DNA from: Rhodohalobacter sp. SW132
Lineage (GTDB): Bacteria > Bacteroidota > Rhodothermia > Balneolales > Balneolaceae
Assembly: GCF_003390325.1 (NCBI RefSeq)
Contig: NZ_QUOK01000002.1
Coordinates: forward strand, 372,001-436,000
DNA: 64,000 bases
Direction of reading: 5' to 3'
Part shown: positions 53,316 to 62,671 of the stretch, piece by piece
Position numbering within the stretch: position 1 is the stretch's first letter
How the letters are laid out: every line of letters starts with the position of its first letter
The notes under the pieces: model-generated
Databases searched by the model: none
What the model saw: the letters and a program-made list of their open reading frames with translations, nothing else
Told to the model about the DNA's origin: nothing
Program-made: the position numbers and the translations under genes

Positions 53316-56240
53316 TTATTTAATAAGAGACATTTTCCGGGTGACGGATGTCGAACCGGCTTCAAGGCGCGTGAAGTAGATCCCGCTGCTTAAACCGGAT
53401 GCATCAAATGAAACGGTGAACGTTCCTGCCGGATGCTGCTGATCCTGCACAAGAGTGGCCACTTCACGTCCCAGCATGTCGTAAACAGCTATGGTAACGT
53501 CCGATCGTTCAGGAATTTCATACGAAATGTTAGTCGTAGGATTAAAAGGATTCGGATAGTTTGGATTTAAACGAAATGTCTGGGGCTGCGTGGATTCCTC
53601 CTGCCGTTCGCTGCTCACAAATACATCCTCACCGGCAGGTTCCACAAATTGAGAGGTGTAGATTCGGACTTCACCCGGCTGCAGTTCAAATGTCTGATCA
53701 GCGGTTTCTGCATTCAGAGTTGTTCCCGTAACAAAATCAAACCATTCCCCGCTGTCCGGAAAAGTGACGGTTGATGACTGCGTTTCCACATCAAAATTAC
53801 CGACGATCATCGCGTCCATGGTTTCGTGCTGCATCCGCATCCATTTGACTTCTCCGCCAAGTGATGATTCAAATACGGTTTCTCGGCTCGTGAATACCGG
53901 GTTTTCATTTCTCAGACGAAGCATTTCGCTCCAAGACCGGTAGACATTCTGACGCGCACTATTTTCGTAATAATCCCATCTCACCGGTTTCTGATCTGTC
54001 CGGCCGGGATCGGAAGGTTCACAATCTCCATCGGATCCGTCTCCCGGTTTCAGGCATTCATTTGGTCCGCCGCCATATCCCAGTTCACCGAACTGCCAGA
54101 GCATTCTCGGACCGGGAACCGTAAGAAAAAATGCTGCAACAGACTTCTGACGCTCAAGGGCGGTGAGATCGTGAGTTACATCGTAGCTTCCATCAGAACT
54201 GGAGTTTCCAAATTTGAGGTTTTTGAGCATCATCCACTGCTCATCATGGCTTTCCATATAGCTGATACCGTTTGCCACATCCAGCCCGTTGATATTGCCA
54301 AAGTATGTGTTTGTCAGGTTTGATGTGTATCCCATCGAAGCTTCAGAATATTCGTGGTTCATGTTGTTCCAGAACATCATTCCCTGGAAGCCTTCATCCC
54401 GGCCGTACACCGCAAGTTCCAGTTCTTCCTCCCGTTGAAAGTGCTCCAGAATGAGATACGCATCGGAATCAAAACTCCACATCTCATCGGCCATTCGCTT
54501 CAAATTGTCCACCCGCCCCTGGTTGTAATTATCTACGTTGGAGCTGATGCCGGGGTTGGCCGCAAATCCTTTGGTGAGATCAAACCTGAAACCGTCAACA
54601 TTATACCGTTCCAGCCAGTGGCGATTTGCCCTGTCCAGCCAGTACTGAATGTATGGATGATCGTGATTGAGGTGATTAAACACGTTATATGCATGCCCCG
54701 GGCCAATCAGCGGATTTTCATTCCGGTCACTTCCTTTCAGGCGGATCAGCGGTGATTGATCGGTAGCGTGATTGTACACAACATCAAGAATCACGGCAAT
54801 ACCGCGCTGATGTGCCTCATCCACAAATCGCTTAAAATCTTCTGCGGGGCCGTACGCTTTCTCCAGTGCAAAATGAAATGCAGGATTGTATCCCCAGCTC
54901 AGGTTTCCGTCAAATTGCGAAACCGGCATCAGTTCGATGGCGTTGACTCCAAGCCGCTCAAAATATCCGAGCGTATCAGCCATGTTAGCGTACGTTCCTT
55001 CATCCAGAAAATCGCGGATGACCAGCTCATAAATCACCAGTTCCTCAGCGTGAGGACGCTCAAAATCGGGAACCTGCCAGTCATAGGCATCACGACCCGG
55101 ATGGATCACACCTGCAATTTCCTGGGTTTGACCGGACGGGTACGGCATAAGGTCCGGGTAGATGCCGTCGTTGATGAGATAGATATCATTCCATGGATCC
55201 AAAACTTTTTCTGAAAATAGATCCGCCATTCGGATTTCTCCATCTACAAAATATTGAAACGCATACTCCTGTCCAGGCTGAAGGCCGTCGATCTCCACCC
55301 AGTAATGGTATCCGTCAAACGGTCCGGTTTCGTCCCGATTCATCATGTAGTCGGGATTTACTTCCCAATCATTAAAATCGCCGATGAGATACACAAATTC
55401 ATTATCCGGAGCGAAAAGAGAGAACGTAACCCGTCCCGGATCATCATCGTGATAGGTAATTCCATCTTCAATACCGGCCTGCCGCGGCTGAACGGTCACA
55501 TCCGGATTGACGATAATGTACAGTGAATCCTCCGTGCTGTTTCCCGATTCATCCTCGGCAACTACATAAAAATCGGTTCTGCCGGTGCTGGTCACTTCAT
55601 AAGAGTAATTGAGTTCATTGGAGTCGCTAACAGATGCCAGCTCCGATTCCCCTTCAAATAACGTGATAGATGCCAGGGTACCGGATGGAGCCGATCCCAC
55701 AATTTCGAACTCAACGATTTCATTCAGCTGGGTGAAATATGGATTAAGCGGTGATACATTCGGCCGGTTGAACCTGACCGTAAGTTCTCCATCGAAAATA
55801 TCAACAAAAAGATCCTCGGTCTGGCGGGATCCATCTGCACTTCTAAAAACAAATGCGAGCTGATAAATTTGTTCAACCGATTCCGGAACGTCGTAAAATT
55901 CACGGATATCCTCGATTTCCAATTCCCAAAGATCATCTCCGAGATGGGAAAGCTGAAGTTCAGGTAAGTTTTCATTCCATTCTGCGATCACATATGACCA
56001 GTTATTACTGCCCATATCACTTTCGGAAATAATGACTCCGGTATGTGCGTACACATCTCCGGTAAACCCTTCAAGGTCGTTTCGATCCGCTTCTGATGCA
56101 TCAAATGTAATGGTCAGGGGCTGATCTTCCGTTGGGAAATTTGGCTCCGTCTGGATGACTTGTCCGTTTACAACTCCTGTAAAGAGAAGAAACAGAGCTG
56201 TAAATGCTGTTGTGAGAATATTGTATCGATGTTGCTTCAT
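53316..56240 (-). CDS. T9SS-exported GH13 alpha-amylase/pullulanase-like enzyme
   Basis: A 974-residue secreted enzyme. Signal peptide (about 1-26, GVVNGQ), an N-terminal beta domain, an Ig-like region (about 155-245) and a CBM48-like E-set domain (about 260-365, FSLFAPDNEFVYLIGDFNDW). The GH13 barrel follows with DVVYNHATDQ, DGFRFDLTKG, LILEHFQ and YMESHDEQ. A type IX secretion (Por) sorting domain ends the protein (about 890-974, NYPNPFNPTTNISYEIP, GLSSGIYFTRL). The T9SS tail means export across the outer membrane. It follows the lacI gene by 6 nt. Confidence 0.92.
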   Translation of the reverse strand: MKQHRYNILTTAFTALFLLFTGVVNGQVIQTEPNFPTEDQPLTITFDASEADRNDLEGFTGDVYAHTGVIISESDMGSNNWSYVIAEWNENLPELQLSHLGDDLWELEIEDIREFYDVPESVEQIYQLAFVFRSADGSRQTEDLFVDIFDGELTVRFNRPNVSPLNPYFTQLNEIVEFEIVGSAPSGTLASITLFEGESELASVSDSNELNYSYEVTSTGRTDFYVVAEDESGNSTEDSLYIIVNPDVTVQPRQAGIEDGITYHDDDPGRVTFSLFAPDNEFVYLIGDFNDWEVNPDYMMNRDETGPFDGYHYWVEIDGLQPGQEYAFQYFVDGEIRMADLFSEKVLDPWNDIYLINDGIYPDLMPYPSGQTQEIAGVIHPGRDAYDWQVPDFERPHAEELVIYELVIRDFLDEGTYANMADTLGYFERLGVNAIELMPVSQFDGNLSWGYNPAFHFALEKAYGPAEDFKRFVDEAHQRGIAVILDVVYNHATDQSPLIRLKGSDRNENPLIGPGHAYNVFNHLNHDHPYIQYWLDRANRHWLERYNVDGFRFDLTKGFAANPGISSNVDNYNQGRVDNLKRMADEMWSFDSDAYLILEHFQREEELELAVYGRDEGFQGMMFWNNMNHEYSEASMGYTSNLTNTYFGNINGLDVANGISYMESHDEQWMMLKNLKFGNSSSDGSYDVTHDLTALERQKSVAAFFLTVPGPRMLWQFGELGYGGGPNECLKPGDGSDGDCEPSDPGRTDQKPVRWDYYENSARQNVYRSWSEMLRLRNENPVFTSRETVFESSLGGEVKWMRMQHETMDAMIVGNFDVETQSSTVTFPDSGEWFDFVTGTTLNAETADQTFELQPGEVRIYTSQFVEPAGEDVFVSSERQEESTQPQTFRLNPNYPNPFNPTTNISYEIPERSDVTIAVYDMLGREVATLVQDQQHPAGTFTVSFDASGLSSGIYFTRLEAGSTSVTRKMSLIK

Positions 56241-56246
56241 AATCGT

Positions 56247-57263
56247 TTATGTGATGTTTTCTCTGTCAAGATTAACTTCCGAAGATGATCGGATGACCAG
56301 CTCGGGTTGATAGATTGTTTTAGAGGGGTGGAGAGATGGATTGTCGATTCGTTTGATCAGGCTTTCCGTTGCTTTTTCACCCATTTCGTAGATCGGCTGA
56401 TGTACGGTAGAAAGGCCGATGTACTCCGCAATCGTAAGATTATCGTAACTAATGACCGGAATTTTTATTCCCGTCTCCTCCATTGCTTTTAAAGCTCCAA
56501 TCGCTTTAATATCGGATGCGCATACGCAGGCTTCCGGCAATGGATGAATGTTTAAAATTTTCTTCATCGCCTGGTAACCGCTGCGCTCGGTAAACCCATC
56601 GCGGGACATATCATCTCCGCGCTGTACAAGATTTTTTTCAAATGGTATGTTAAAATCTTCAAGCGCCATTTGGTATCCCTTAAGACGCTGCTCAACCGGT
56701 ACGGAACCGGGTAATGCACTTAAATGGGCTATGGATGTGCACCCTTTTTTGAGGAAATATTCTGTTGCAATGTATGAGCCCTCATAATTATCAACAGAGA
56801 CAGAATCGAACATAGAGTTTGAATCATCAATCACTGAGATCGGAACATCAAACTTCTTGAAAACTTCCCACTGTTCAGGGTCAAAATGAAGGGACACAAA
56901 CAGATAGCCATCAGACCACCGGCGTTTTAATTGATATTCAACTTGGGAAAAAACGTCTTCATCGGGTGTGATGTGAACAATATTCAGCTCAAAATTTTTA
57001 TCAGTGAGTTTATCCTGTATTGCCCCGAGTACTTCCATGAAGAAGTGATTCGACATGATGGGGACAAACATCATAATACTGTTCTTTTTTTTCCGCGCCA
57101 GCCCCTGTGCAAATACCTGGGGATGGTACCCAAGCTCATCCGCAACCCGCATTACCTTCTGACGGGTCTGTTCTTTCACCCTCCCCTTGTTATTGAAGAC
57201 TCTGGAAACAGTTGCTATACTTACACCGGCCGCTTTTGCTATATCGTAGATTGTTTTGGGCAC
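56247..57263 (-). CDS. LacI-family transcriptional regulator
   Basis: A 338-residue repressor-type regulator with a GTG start. It has an N-terminal HTH (IYDIAKAAGVSIATVSRVFNN, hinge GYHPQVFAQGLA) and a periplasmic-binding-protein-like sensor domain (RSGYQAMKKIL, ACVCASDIKAIGALKAM). Its gene is the first of the amylase operon, so it probably controls alpha-glucan use in response to a malto-oligosaccharide. The palindrome at 57403-57418 is its likely operator. Confidence 0.92.
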   Translation of the reverse strand: MPKTIYDIAKAAGVSIATVSRVFNNKGRVKEQTRQKVMRVADELGYHPQVFAQGLARKKKNSIMMFVPIMSNHFFMEVLGAIQDKLTDKNFELNIVHITPDEDVFSQVEYQLKRRWSDGYLFVSLHFDPEQWEVFKKFDVPISVIDDSNSMFDSVSVDNYEGSYIATEYFLKKGCTSIAHLSALPGSVPVEQRLKGYQMALEDFNIPFEKNLVQRGDDMSRDGFTERSGYQAMKKILNIHPLPEACVCASDIKAIGALKAMEETGIKIPVISYDNLTIAEYIGLSTVHQPIYEMGEKATESLIKRIDNPSLHPSKTIYQPELVIRSSSEVNLDRENIT

Positions 57264-57571
57264 AGTTGGTAGAGGTTTTTTTGATAATTGAAGATATGTT
57301 TGCTAAACCTTATACGAGTAGAGCCTACAAGCCAGGGATTATACTCTTAAGCTGAACTCCAACCTATTTGAACTCAGTTTACGGTATGAATAAATATGCA
57401 GAATGTAAGCGCTTACATAATATCAGCATAAAATTAGATAAGGTCAACAGCAGTTTTGCTCTCTGATGTAGCTTAGTATAAACAAAAACTGGCAAACGAG
57501 TTTTTTTGGTTGATTCCTCAAAACATTATCAACTTTTTTGCAACATTCGAAGGAACAGCTTATCTATCTGA
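57264..57571 (-). other. intergenic divergent promoter region
   Basis: No gene is seen. It separates the amylase operon from the divergent PLD gene and holds the LacI-type palindrome. The rest is AT-rich. Confidence 0.55.
57403..57418. promoter_or_regulatory. LacI-type operator
   Basis: ATGTAAGCGCTTACAT is a perfect 16-bp palindrome with the central CG typical of LacI/GalR operators (for example the GTAAGCGCTTAC core). It lies 140 nt upstream of the lacI-type start and 154 nt upstream of the PLD gene, so it could control both directions. Confidence 0.75.
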
Positions 57572-59074
57572 ATGGCTGCAAACAGATATATTTTTCCATC
57601 CCGTAAAGATCGAACCGAAACCGGCCGGCTGCAAATTGAAGAGGCTCTGAATACCCGTATCGGGAAGGAAATCCAGGATCGGCTGATTGAACATTCAAAT
57701 GAGAGTGGTGTTCACCCCCTCCGGCAGGCGCATGATGCCTTCGCTTCCAGGGCTCTGCTTGCTCAAACCGCAGAAAAAACGCTGGATATTCAATATTACA
57801 TCTGGAAAAAGGATCTTACCGGCACACTCATGTTTAAGGCTATTGTTGATGCTGCCAAACGGGGAGTACGTGTTCGTCTGCTGCTGGATGATAACGGCAT
57901 TAACGGACTGGATGAGAGCCTGATAGCACTCAACCGATACTCAAATATCGACGTACGGCTTTTCAACCCCTTTTCATTGCGATGGCCAAAGTGGATGGGT
58001 TCTATCACAAACTTTACCAGACTGAATCGACGCATGCATAACAAATCGTTCACAGCGGATAATCAGGCCTCAATTGTAGGCGGAAGAAATATCGGTGATG
58101 AATATTTCGGAGCTGGTACCGGACAGCTATTTGCCGATCTTGATGTGCTTTTAATCGGGCAGGTTGTTCAGGAGATTTCTGAAGATTTTGATACTTATTG
58201 GAACAACACTCTTTCCATTCCGATTGACCAGATCGTGAAAAATACTGGTGAAAAAGAACATAAAAAGTTCTCCCAAACCATTTCTGAAATTGAGAACAAA
58301 CCCGAAGCAACAGAATATATCGGGATCCTGAGAGACTCCAACTTTATCCGGGACTTGTTTAGTGGAAATCTCGATATGGTATGGGCTGACGTACGATTGG
58401 TCAGCGATAATCCCTCCAAAATTTTGGACAAATCAAAGCCGGACCAGAATCTCATACAACAGATTCAAAATATTGTAGGAGAACCACAGAAAGAGTTGAT
58501 TCTGGTTTCCCCCTATTTTGTGCCAGCAAAAGCGGGCGTGGAAGTTTTCAGGAATATGGTAAAAAGAGGTGTGAGTATCCGGATTCTGACCAACTCACTG
58601 CAAGCAACTGATGTTAAAGTCGTTCATGCCGGTTATGAAAAAAGGAGGATTGAACTTCTGAAAGCCGGTATACAGCTGCATGAAATGAAAAGATTTTCAG
58701 ATGACATGAAGTTTCGTGAACAGGCCGGTCCATTTGGGTCATCCGGATCCAGCCTTCACGCTAAAACGTTCTCTGTGGATGGCCAGCGAGTTTTCGTTGG
58801 ATCATTTAATTTTGATCAACGCTCCTTACACCTTAATACCGAGATGGGCGTGGTGATTGAGAGCTCCAGGCTGGCCAATGATATTCGTGAAATTTTCGAG
58901 CAGGGTGTACCTGAAAATTCCTATGAAGTATCTCTAAATGAGAATGGAAAAATACAATGGATTGAGTATACCGATGAGGGAAAAATGATTCACAAGCAGG
59001 AACCAGAGACCAACCTCATGCAACTCATTTTTGTGAGGTTCTTTTCCATGATGCCAATTGAGCGGTTTTTGTAA
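57572..59074 (+). CDS. phospholipase D-like phosphatidyltransferase (cardiolipin synthase family)
   Basis: A 500-residue PLD-superfamily protein. The first HKD motif is HNKSFTADNQASIVGGRNIGDEY (about 154-176) and the second LHAKTFSVDGQRVFVGSFNFDQRS (about 394-417). There is no clear signal peptide or long membrane helix at the N-terminus, unlike E. coli ClsA. It resembles YmdC/ClsC-type cardiolipin synthases, which join phosphatidyl groups. Its target is inferred from the family only. It converges on the VOC gene (1 nt apart). Confidence 0.88.
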   Translation: MAANRYIFPSRKDRTETGRLQIEEALNTRIGKEIQDRLIEHSNESGVHPLRQAHDAFASRALLAQTAEKTLDIQYYIWKKDLTGTLMFKAIVDAAKRGVRVRLLLDDNGINGLDESLIALNRYSNIDVRLFNPFSLRWPKWMGSITNFTRLNRRMHNKSFTADNQASIVGGRNIGDEYFGAGTGQLFADLDVLLIGQVVQEISEDFDTYWNNTLSIPIDQIVKNTGEKEHKKFSQTISEIENKPEATEYIGILRDSNFIRDLFSGNLDMVWADVRLVSDNPSKILDKSKPDQNLIQQIQNIVGEPQKELILVSPYFVPAKAGVEVFRNMVKRGVSIRILTNSLQATDVKVVHAGYEKRRIELLKAGIQLHEMKRFSDDMKFREQAGPFGSSGSSLHAKTFSVDGQRVFVGSFNFDQRSLHLNTEMGVVIESSRLANDIREIFEQGVPENSYEVSLNENGKIQWIEYTDEGKMIHKQEPETNLMQLIFVRFFSMMPIERFL

Positions 59075-59075
59075 A

Positions 59076-59573
59076 TCAATCTGCTTCAAGCTCCTTCAGA
59101 AGACCTTCAATATCAAGCGGTTCCGTCACCATTTCGATCGATCCATCCTCCCTGTAATTCCACTGCTCTTTAGGTCTGTCGCGATACAGTTCGACGCCGT
59201 TTCCGTCCGGATCATTGAGATAGATCGCCTCGGAAACCCCGTGATCACTTGCACCGGAAATAGGATATTCCAGATCGATCAATCGCTTCACAATTCTGGC
59301 GAGATCTTTACGTGTTGGATAGAGAAATGCTGTGTGATAAAGTCCCGCCGCTCGCTTCTGTGCCGGTGCCCCGCCCTTGCTGTGCCAGGTATTAAGGCCG
59401 ATATGGTGGTGATATCCGCCGGCAGACAAAAATGCAGCCTGATCTCCGTACATGGTGGTTAGCTCAAAACCGAGCAGATCGCGGTAGAACTTCAATGCAC
59501 GCCCGAGATCGGTAACTTTCAGGTGAATATGCCCGACAGATGTACTTTCGGGAGCTTTGTAGGTTGATGGCAT
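59076..59573 (-). CDS. VOC superfamily protein (glyoxalase/extradiol dioxygenase type)
   Basis: A 165-residue two-domain VOC fold: VGHIHLKVTDLGRALKFYRDLLGFEL at the start and AIYLNDPDGNGVELYRDR with the metal-binding Glu. His residues in the HIHLKV and GLYHTAFLYP strands complete a possible metal site, as in CatE/2,3-dihydroxybiphenyl-type dioxygenases. The substrate is unknown. Confidence 0.85.
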   Translation of the reverse strand: MPSTYKAPESTSVGHIHLKVTDLGRALKFYRDLLGFELTTMYGDQAAFLSAGGYHHHIGLNTWHSKGGAPAQKRAAGLYHTAFLYPTRKDLARIVKRLIDLEYPISGASDHGVSEAIYLNDPDGNGVELYRDRPKEQWNYREDGSIEMVTEPLDIEGLLKELEAD

Positions 59574-59627
59574 TGTGGATTCTGAGATTTGAGTTGCTGT
59601 TGTTTTTGAAAAATATGTAGCCCGAGA

Positions 59628-59654
59628 CCTCCAAGGGTTTAAAACCCTTGGAGG
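59628..59654. repeat. long perfect palindrome
   Basis: A 13-bp stem around a single central base. The left arm reads cctccaagggttt and the right arm is its exact complement. Similar cctccaaggg...cccttggagg palindromes are known as intergenic repeats of Bacteroidota. It sits between two minus-strand genes and lacks a clean T-run, so a terminator role is uncertain. Confidence 0.7.
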
Positions 59655-59681
59655 GTTGTAGATGGTCTTTTTCGAAATATT

Positions 59682-60419
59682 TCAACACTTCTTATCCGGG
59701 CCGCAAACGGCTCCGTCGGTATCAGATATATTTCTAAGGTTCAACTCATCTTTCAGCTTCTCAAGAGCTTGTGTAAACACCTCAACAGGCTGAGCTCCGG
59801 AGATGGAGTATTTTTCGTTCAGAATGAAAAATGGCACTCCCTGGATACCCAGTTTCCGGGCATTTGTGATATCCTCAAGGATCTCCTTTTCGATAGAGTC
59901 ACTCTGCAGCGCTTTGTGAACTTCCTCTTCATTAAGTCCCGCCTGCCTGGCCGTTTCAACAAGAAAATCATCGCTGTCGATATTTTTACCATCTATAAAG
60001 TAGCCTTTGAGTAAAAGCTCTTTCACCTCATTTTGTAGTTTGTTCTTTTTAGCGAGATGCAGCAGCCGGTGAGCTTTAAAGCTGTTTGCTGGTACGGTTT
60101 TGTCGAAATCGTATTCCAGGCCGGACTCTCTCGCCCTCTGTTCCATCTGCTTATGAATCTGCTTCGACTGCTCAAGGCTCCATCCTTTTCGCTTACCGAG
60201 CTCTTCATAAATCGTGGCATTGGGCTTGGTTTCTGCATCGGGAGCGAGTTCAAAACTGTGCCACACTACGTTAACGTTGTCCGTCAAACCGGTCTGATCA
60301 AGCGCATTTTCGAAGTTTCGTTTACCGATGTAGCAGAATGGACAGACAATATCTGACCATATATCCACAGTAAACGCTGTAGTTTTTTGATCGGGATTTA
60401 GATTCTCCAGGTTATTCAT
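59682..60419 (-). CDS. DsbA-family oxidoreductase, FrnE-like
   Basis: A 245-residue thioredoxin-fold protein without signal peptide. The active site is DIVCPFCYIGKRNF (CPFC), and the cis-Pro loop is GIQGVPFFILNEKYSISGAQ, typical of FrnE/2-hydroxychromene-carboxylate-isomerase-like DsbA proteins. It may handle thiol redox or isomerisation in the cytoplasm. Its start overlaps the doxX stop by 8 nt. Confidence 0.9.
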   Translation of the reverse strand: MNNLENLNPDQKTTAFTVDIWSDIVCPFCYIGKRNFENALDQTGLTDNVNVVWHSFELAPDAETKPNATIYEELGKRKGWSLEQSKQIHKQMEQRARESGLEYDFDKTVPANSFKAHRLLHLAKKNKLQNEVKELLLKGYFIDGKNIDSDDFLVETARQAGLNEEEVHKALQSDSIEKEILEDITNARKLGIQGVPFFILNEKYSISGAQPVEVFTQALEKLKDELNLRNISDTDGAVCGPDKKC

Positions 60420-60837
60420 ACGTACGTCCTATTTTATTGTCAACGCTCCAGCTGTTTGCATGTACATTCCAGAGCAGGAAAAAGGTGATGATCGCGTAAA
60501 TTAAATTATTAGCCGTTGTAGCCGGATCGCCTGAAAGTACCGCGCCAAATGTAAGAGCGGTGATTAAGAGTCCGGTGCCTGTAAGCGTGATCATACTAAA
60601 CAATCCCAGGATCAAAAAGAGTCCGAGGATCAGTTCTGCGAATGGCAGAACCCAAACAAACGGAACCAGTAAAATTTCGGGGAGCAGGCCGGCAAACCGA
60701 TCCATCATAAAATCGGCAAAATTCGCGATGCCCTGGTTAAAGAATTTACTCGCTCCAAACGTAAAAAATGCTACTCCAAGAGTAATTCTTAATATGAAAT
60801 ATGCTATTTGCTGCGGTTTGGTAATTGGTTGATTCAA
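60412..60837 (-). CDS. DoxX family membrane protein
   Basis: A 141-residue, four-helix membrane protein with FGASKFFNQGIANFADFM and PFAELILGLFLILGL, as in DoxX/DoxD-like proteins. The family includes the thiosulfate:quinone oxidoreductase subunit, but most members are of unknown function. It is coupled with the FrnE-like gene. Confidence 0.8.
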   Translation of the reverse strand: MNQPITKPQQIAYFILRITLGVAFFTFGASKFFNQGIANFADFMMDRFAGLLPEILLVPFVWVLPFAELILGLFLILGLFSMITLTGTGLLITALTFGAVLSGDPATTANNLIYAIITFFLLWNVHANSWSVDNKIGRTYE

Positions 60838-61154
60838 TGTGTTTGAGTTTATTGTAATGTTTTGAATTAAATTCTGTATTAGTTTCGTGTCGGAAGATAA
60901 AAATATCCCCTTGAGATGCTGTGAAACAATGATTTATGATATTTTGATAACCAAAAAAATATACCGACGAGATCGCTATGTACGAAAACAATATGAATAA
61001 ATATCCTCTGCGGATGTTTGCGCCCTTGCGGTAAAAAATTTAAAGGCACCTATTATTTGGCAAGGAATATTCTCATAGCACCTAATGGGGAGTTTCGAAG
61101 CAGAGTGTAGGCGAGGGATGTTCATCCCCTCGCTCTTCCGGCAGCTGTCGATAC
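60838..61154 (-). other. intergenic region with a hairpin
   Basis: No gene is seen. A stem gcgaggg/ccctcgc (61108-61130) with a 9-nt loop stands alone near the YceI stop and may end its transcript, although no T-run follows. Confidence 0.45.
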
Positions 61155-61730
61155 TTACTGAATTACAAACTCACCGTCTGCCTTAATTTCAACATTATTG
61201 CTAATCATGGGCGGTGGAAATCCATTCCCGAGGTTGAATTCTGATCTGTCAATGGTGCCAGAAATCTGGATACCAGCAACCGGGGCGCCATCGGCCATTG
61301 GGTTTTCAACGGTTCCGCGGTGAACCATGGTCATAGTTACTTCACGGGTTACATCCAGAAGAGTAAGGTCGCCGGTCAGTTCAAAAACGCCCTCTTCTAC
61401 CGTACGGATCGAACGGCTGCTAAACGTCATCTCGGGATACTGTTCTACATGGAAAAAATCTTCACTTCGGAGGTGATCGTCACGGTCCTGCACTCGTGTA
61501 TTTACAGTAGCTGTCTGGACCGTCAATTCGATTTGTGCATCACTAAAATCCTCTTCAGAGGCGGTAATGGAAACGCTGTACTCCCCAAAGTGCCCCGGAA
61601 CATCCGCGATACCTAAGTGAGTTACGGTAAATCCGAGATTGGAGTGATACTGATCATGAACCCACGTATCCTGGGCGATAATCGTGAGTGGTAAAAGTAA
61701 AAATATTAAAAGTGCGGTTAGTTGCTTCAT
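61155..61730 (-). CDS. YceI family protein
   Basis: A 191-residue secreted protein with signal peptide (about 1-19, TIIAQD). The body is the YceI lipocalin-like barrel: WVHDQYHSNLGFTVTHLGIADVPGHF, RDDHLRSEDFFHVEQYPEMTF and a C-terminal NNVEIKADGEFVIQ. These proteins bind isoprenoid lipids in the periplasm. It lies 57 nt after the small Rossmann protein gene. Confidence 0.92.
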   Translation of the reverse strand: MKQLTALLIFLLLPLTIIAQDTWVHDQYHSNLGFTVTHLGIADVPGHFGEYSVSITASEEDFSDAQIELTVQTATVNTRVQDRDDHLRSEDFFHVEQYPEMTFSSRSIRTVEEGVFELTGDLTLLDVTREVTMTMVHRGTVENPMADGAPVAGIQISGTIDRSEFNLGNGFPPPMISNNVEIKADGEFVIQ

Positions 61731-61787
61731 AGGTTGTTTTGGTTTTGGTTATTGATGTGTAATTAAAATTTGTGAATTGAATAAATC

Positions 61788-62288
61788 TCATTTTACCTCT
61801 ATCAGGACGGGCTGAAACCCGGAGGCAGAGATCATGTCTCTTACAGTGTCCAGTGCTTTCTTTTGTCTGGAGTGAAGGTGAACATTATTTGTGCTGCTTT
61901 TTGCCGGAAAGAGTCCCACTACTCTGGAATTTGGGAAATAGGATTCTACCTGTTCCAGATCATCTGCACGCTCGGCCTTTAAAAGCGTAACGATGATCTT
62001 TTGTGTGGATACTTCATTTATCTTTTCTGACAGATCTTTAAGATCGATCCCGTTTTTAAGAATCAAAATTACATCTGCTTCCCAGCTTGCCTGGTGCGAA
62101 CATTCCAAAAACTCAATATCAGCGCCTTCAACAGATGAACTGATCTCATCAGAAAGCCTCTCAGCCTCTTCCCTGTTCTCTTCAATAAGCAGCAATCTAT
62201 AGTTATCCCTGCACAGAGCGTTGACGAAAGATCTGCCAATCCCATTGCTGCTGCCAATAATCGCTACGGTCTGTTTTGTAATAGGCAT
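61788..62288 (-). CDS. small Rossmann-fold NAD(P)-binding protein
   Basis: A 166-residue protein. The N-terminal VAIIGSSNGIGRSFVNAL is a dinucleotide-binding loop, followed by a strand ending in acidic residues (LLIEEN) that would hold the ribose. The middle (ADVILILKNGIDLKDLSEKI) and HSRQKKALDTVRDMI helix resemble F420-dependent or prephenate-type NADP-binding domains, but the catalytic half is missing. Its function is unknown. An FNR-like box lies upstream. Confidence 0.7.
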   Translation of the reverse strand: MPITKQTVAIIGSSNGIGRSFVNALCRDNYRLLLIEENREEAERLSDEISSSVEGADIEFLECSHQASWEADVILILKNGIDLKDLSEKINEVSTQKIIVTLLKAERADDLEQVESYFPNSRVVGLFPAKSSTNNVHLHSRQKKALDTVRDMISASGFQPVLIEVK

Positions 62289-62671
62289 GATGGTGATTCT
62301 GATTTCCGACTAAATTTACAACCGTAAAGTAAGCCGGCCGGCGTCCCCTTCTCCTTGATATGTGATAAGAAATTCCCTTGATATATATCAAGAGCAGAGT
62401 CTCACGATAGATTATAATGTCATGTCAATGATGAGCCATACAAAGAGAATGATCCATGAATTACATATTGATCCGGTTAGAATCAATTTTTAGAAAAACT
62501 CATGCGACTTCAGAATCAATTTTCGATTTGGCTTTCGGCTCTAAGTTGATGTTCAACCTTTGATATAAATTTCGATTTCTTGATTTTATCATTATTAATT
62601 TTGAGATAACATAAATAAAATAATGGAAGAAGCAAGGATAACCTCGAGAGCGGTGGTACAAGTAGAACAAG
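62289..62671. other. intergenic region with an FNR-like palindrome
   Basis: Besides the palindrome pair at 62353-62392, I find no gene. The base composition shifts to clearly AT-rich toward the next gene. Confidence 0.55.
62353..62392. promoter_or_regulatory. FNR/CRP-family-type operator pair
   Basis: CTTGATATATATCAAG (62377-62392) is a perfect palindrome and contains TTGATnnnnATCAA, the FNR consensus. A degenerate copy, TTGATATGTGATAA, lies 24 nt away. The pair is 65-104 nt upstream of the Rossmann-protein start and may make it, and the YceI gene behind it, responsive to oxygen or NO. Confidence 0.6.
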
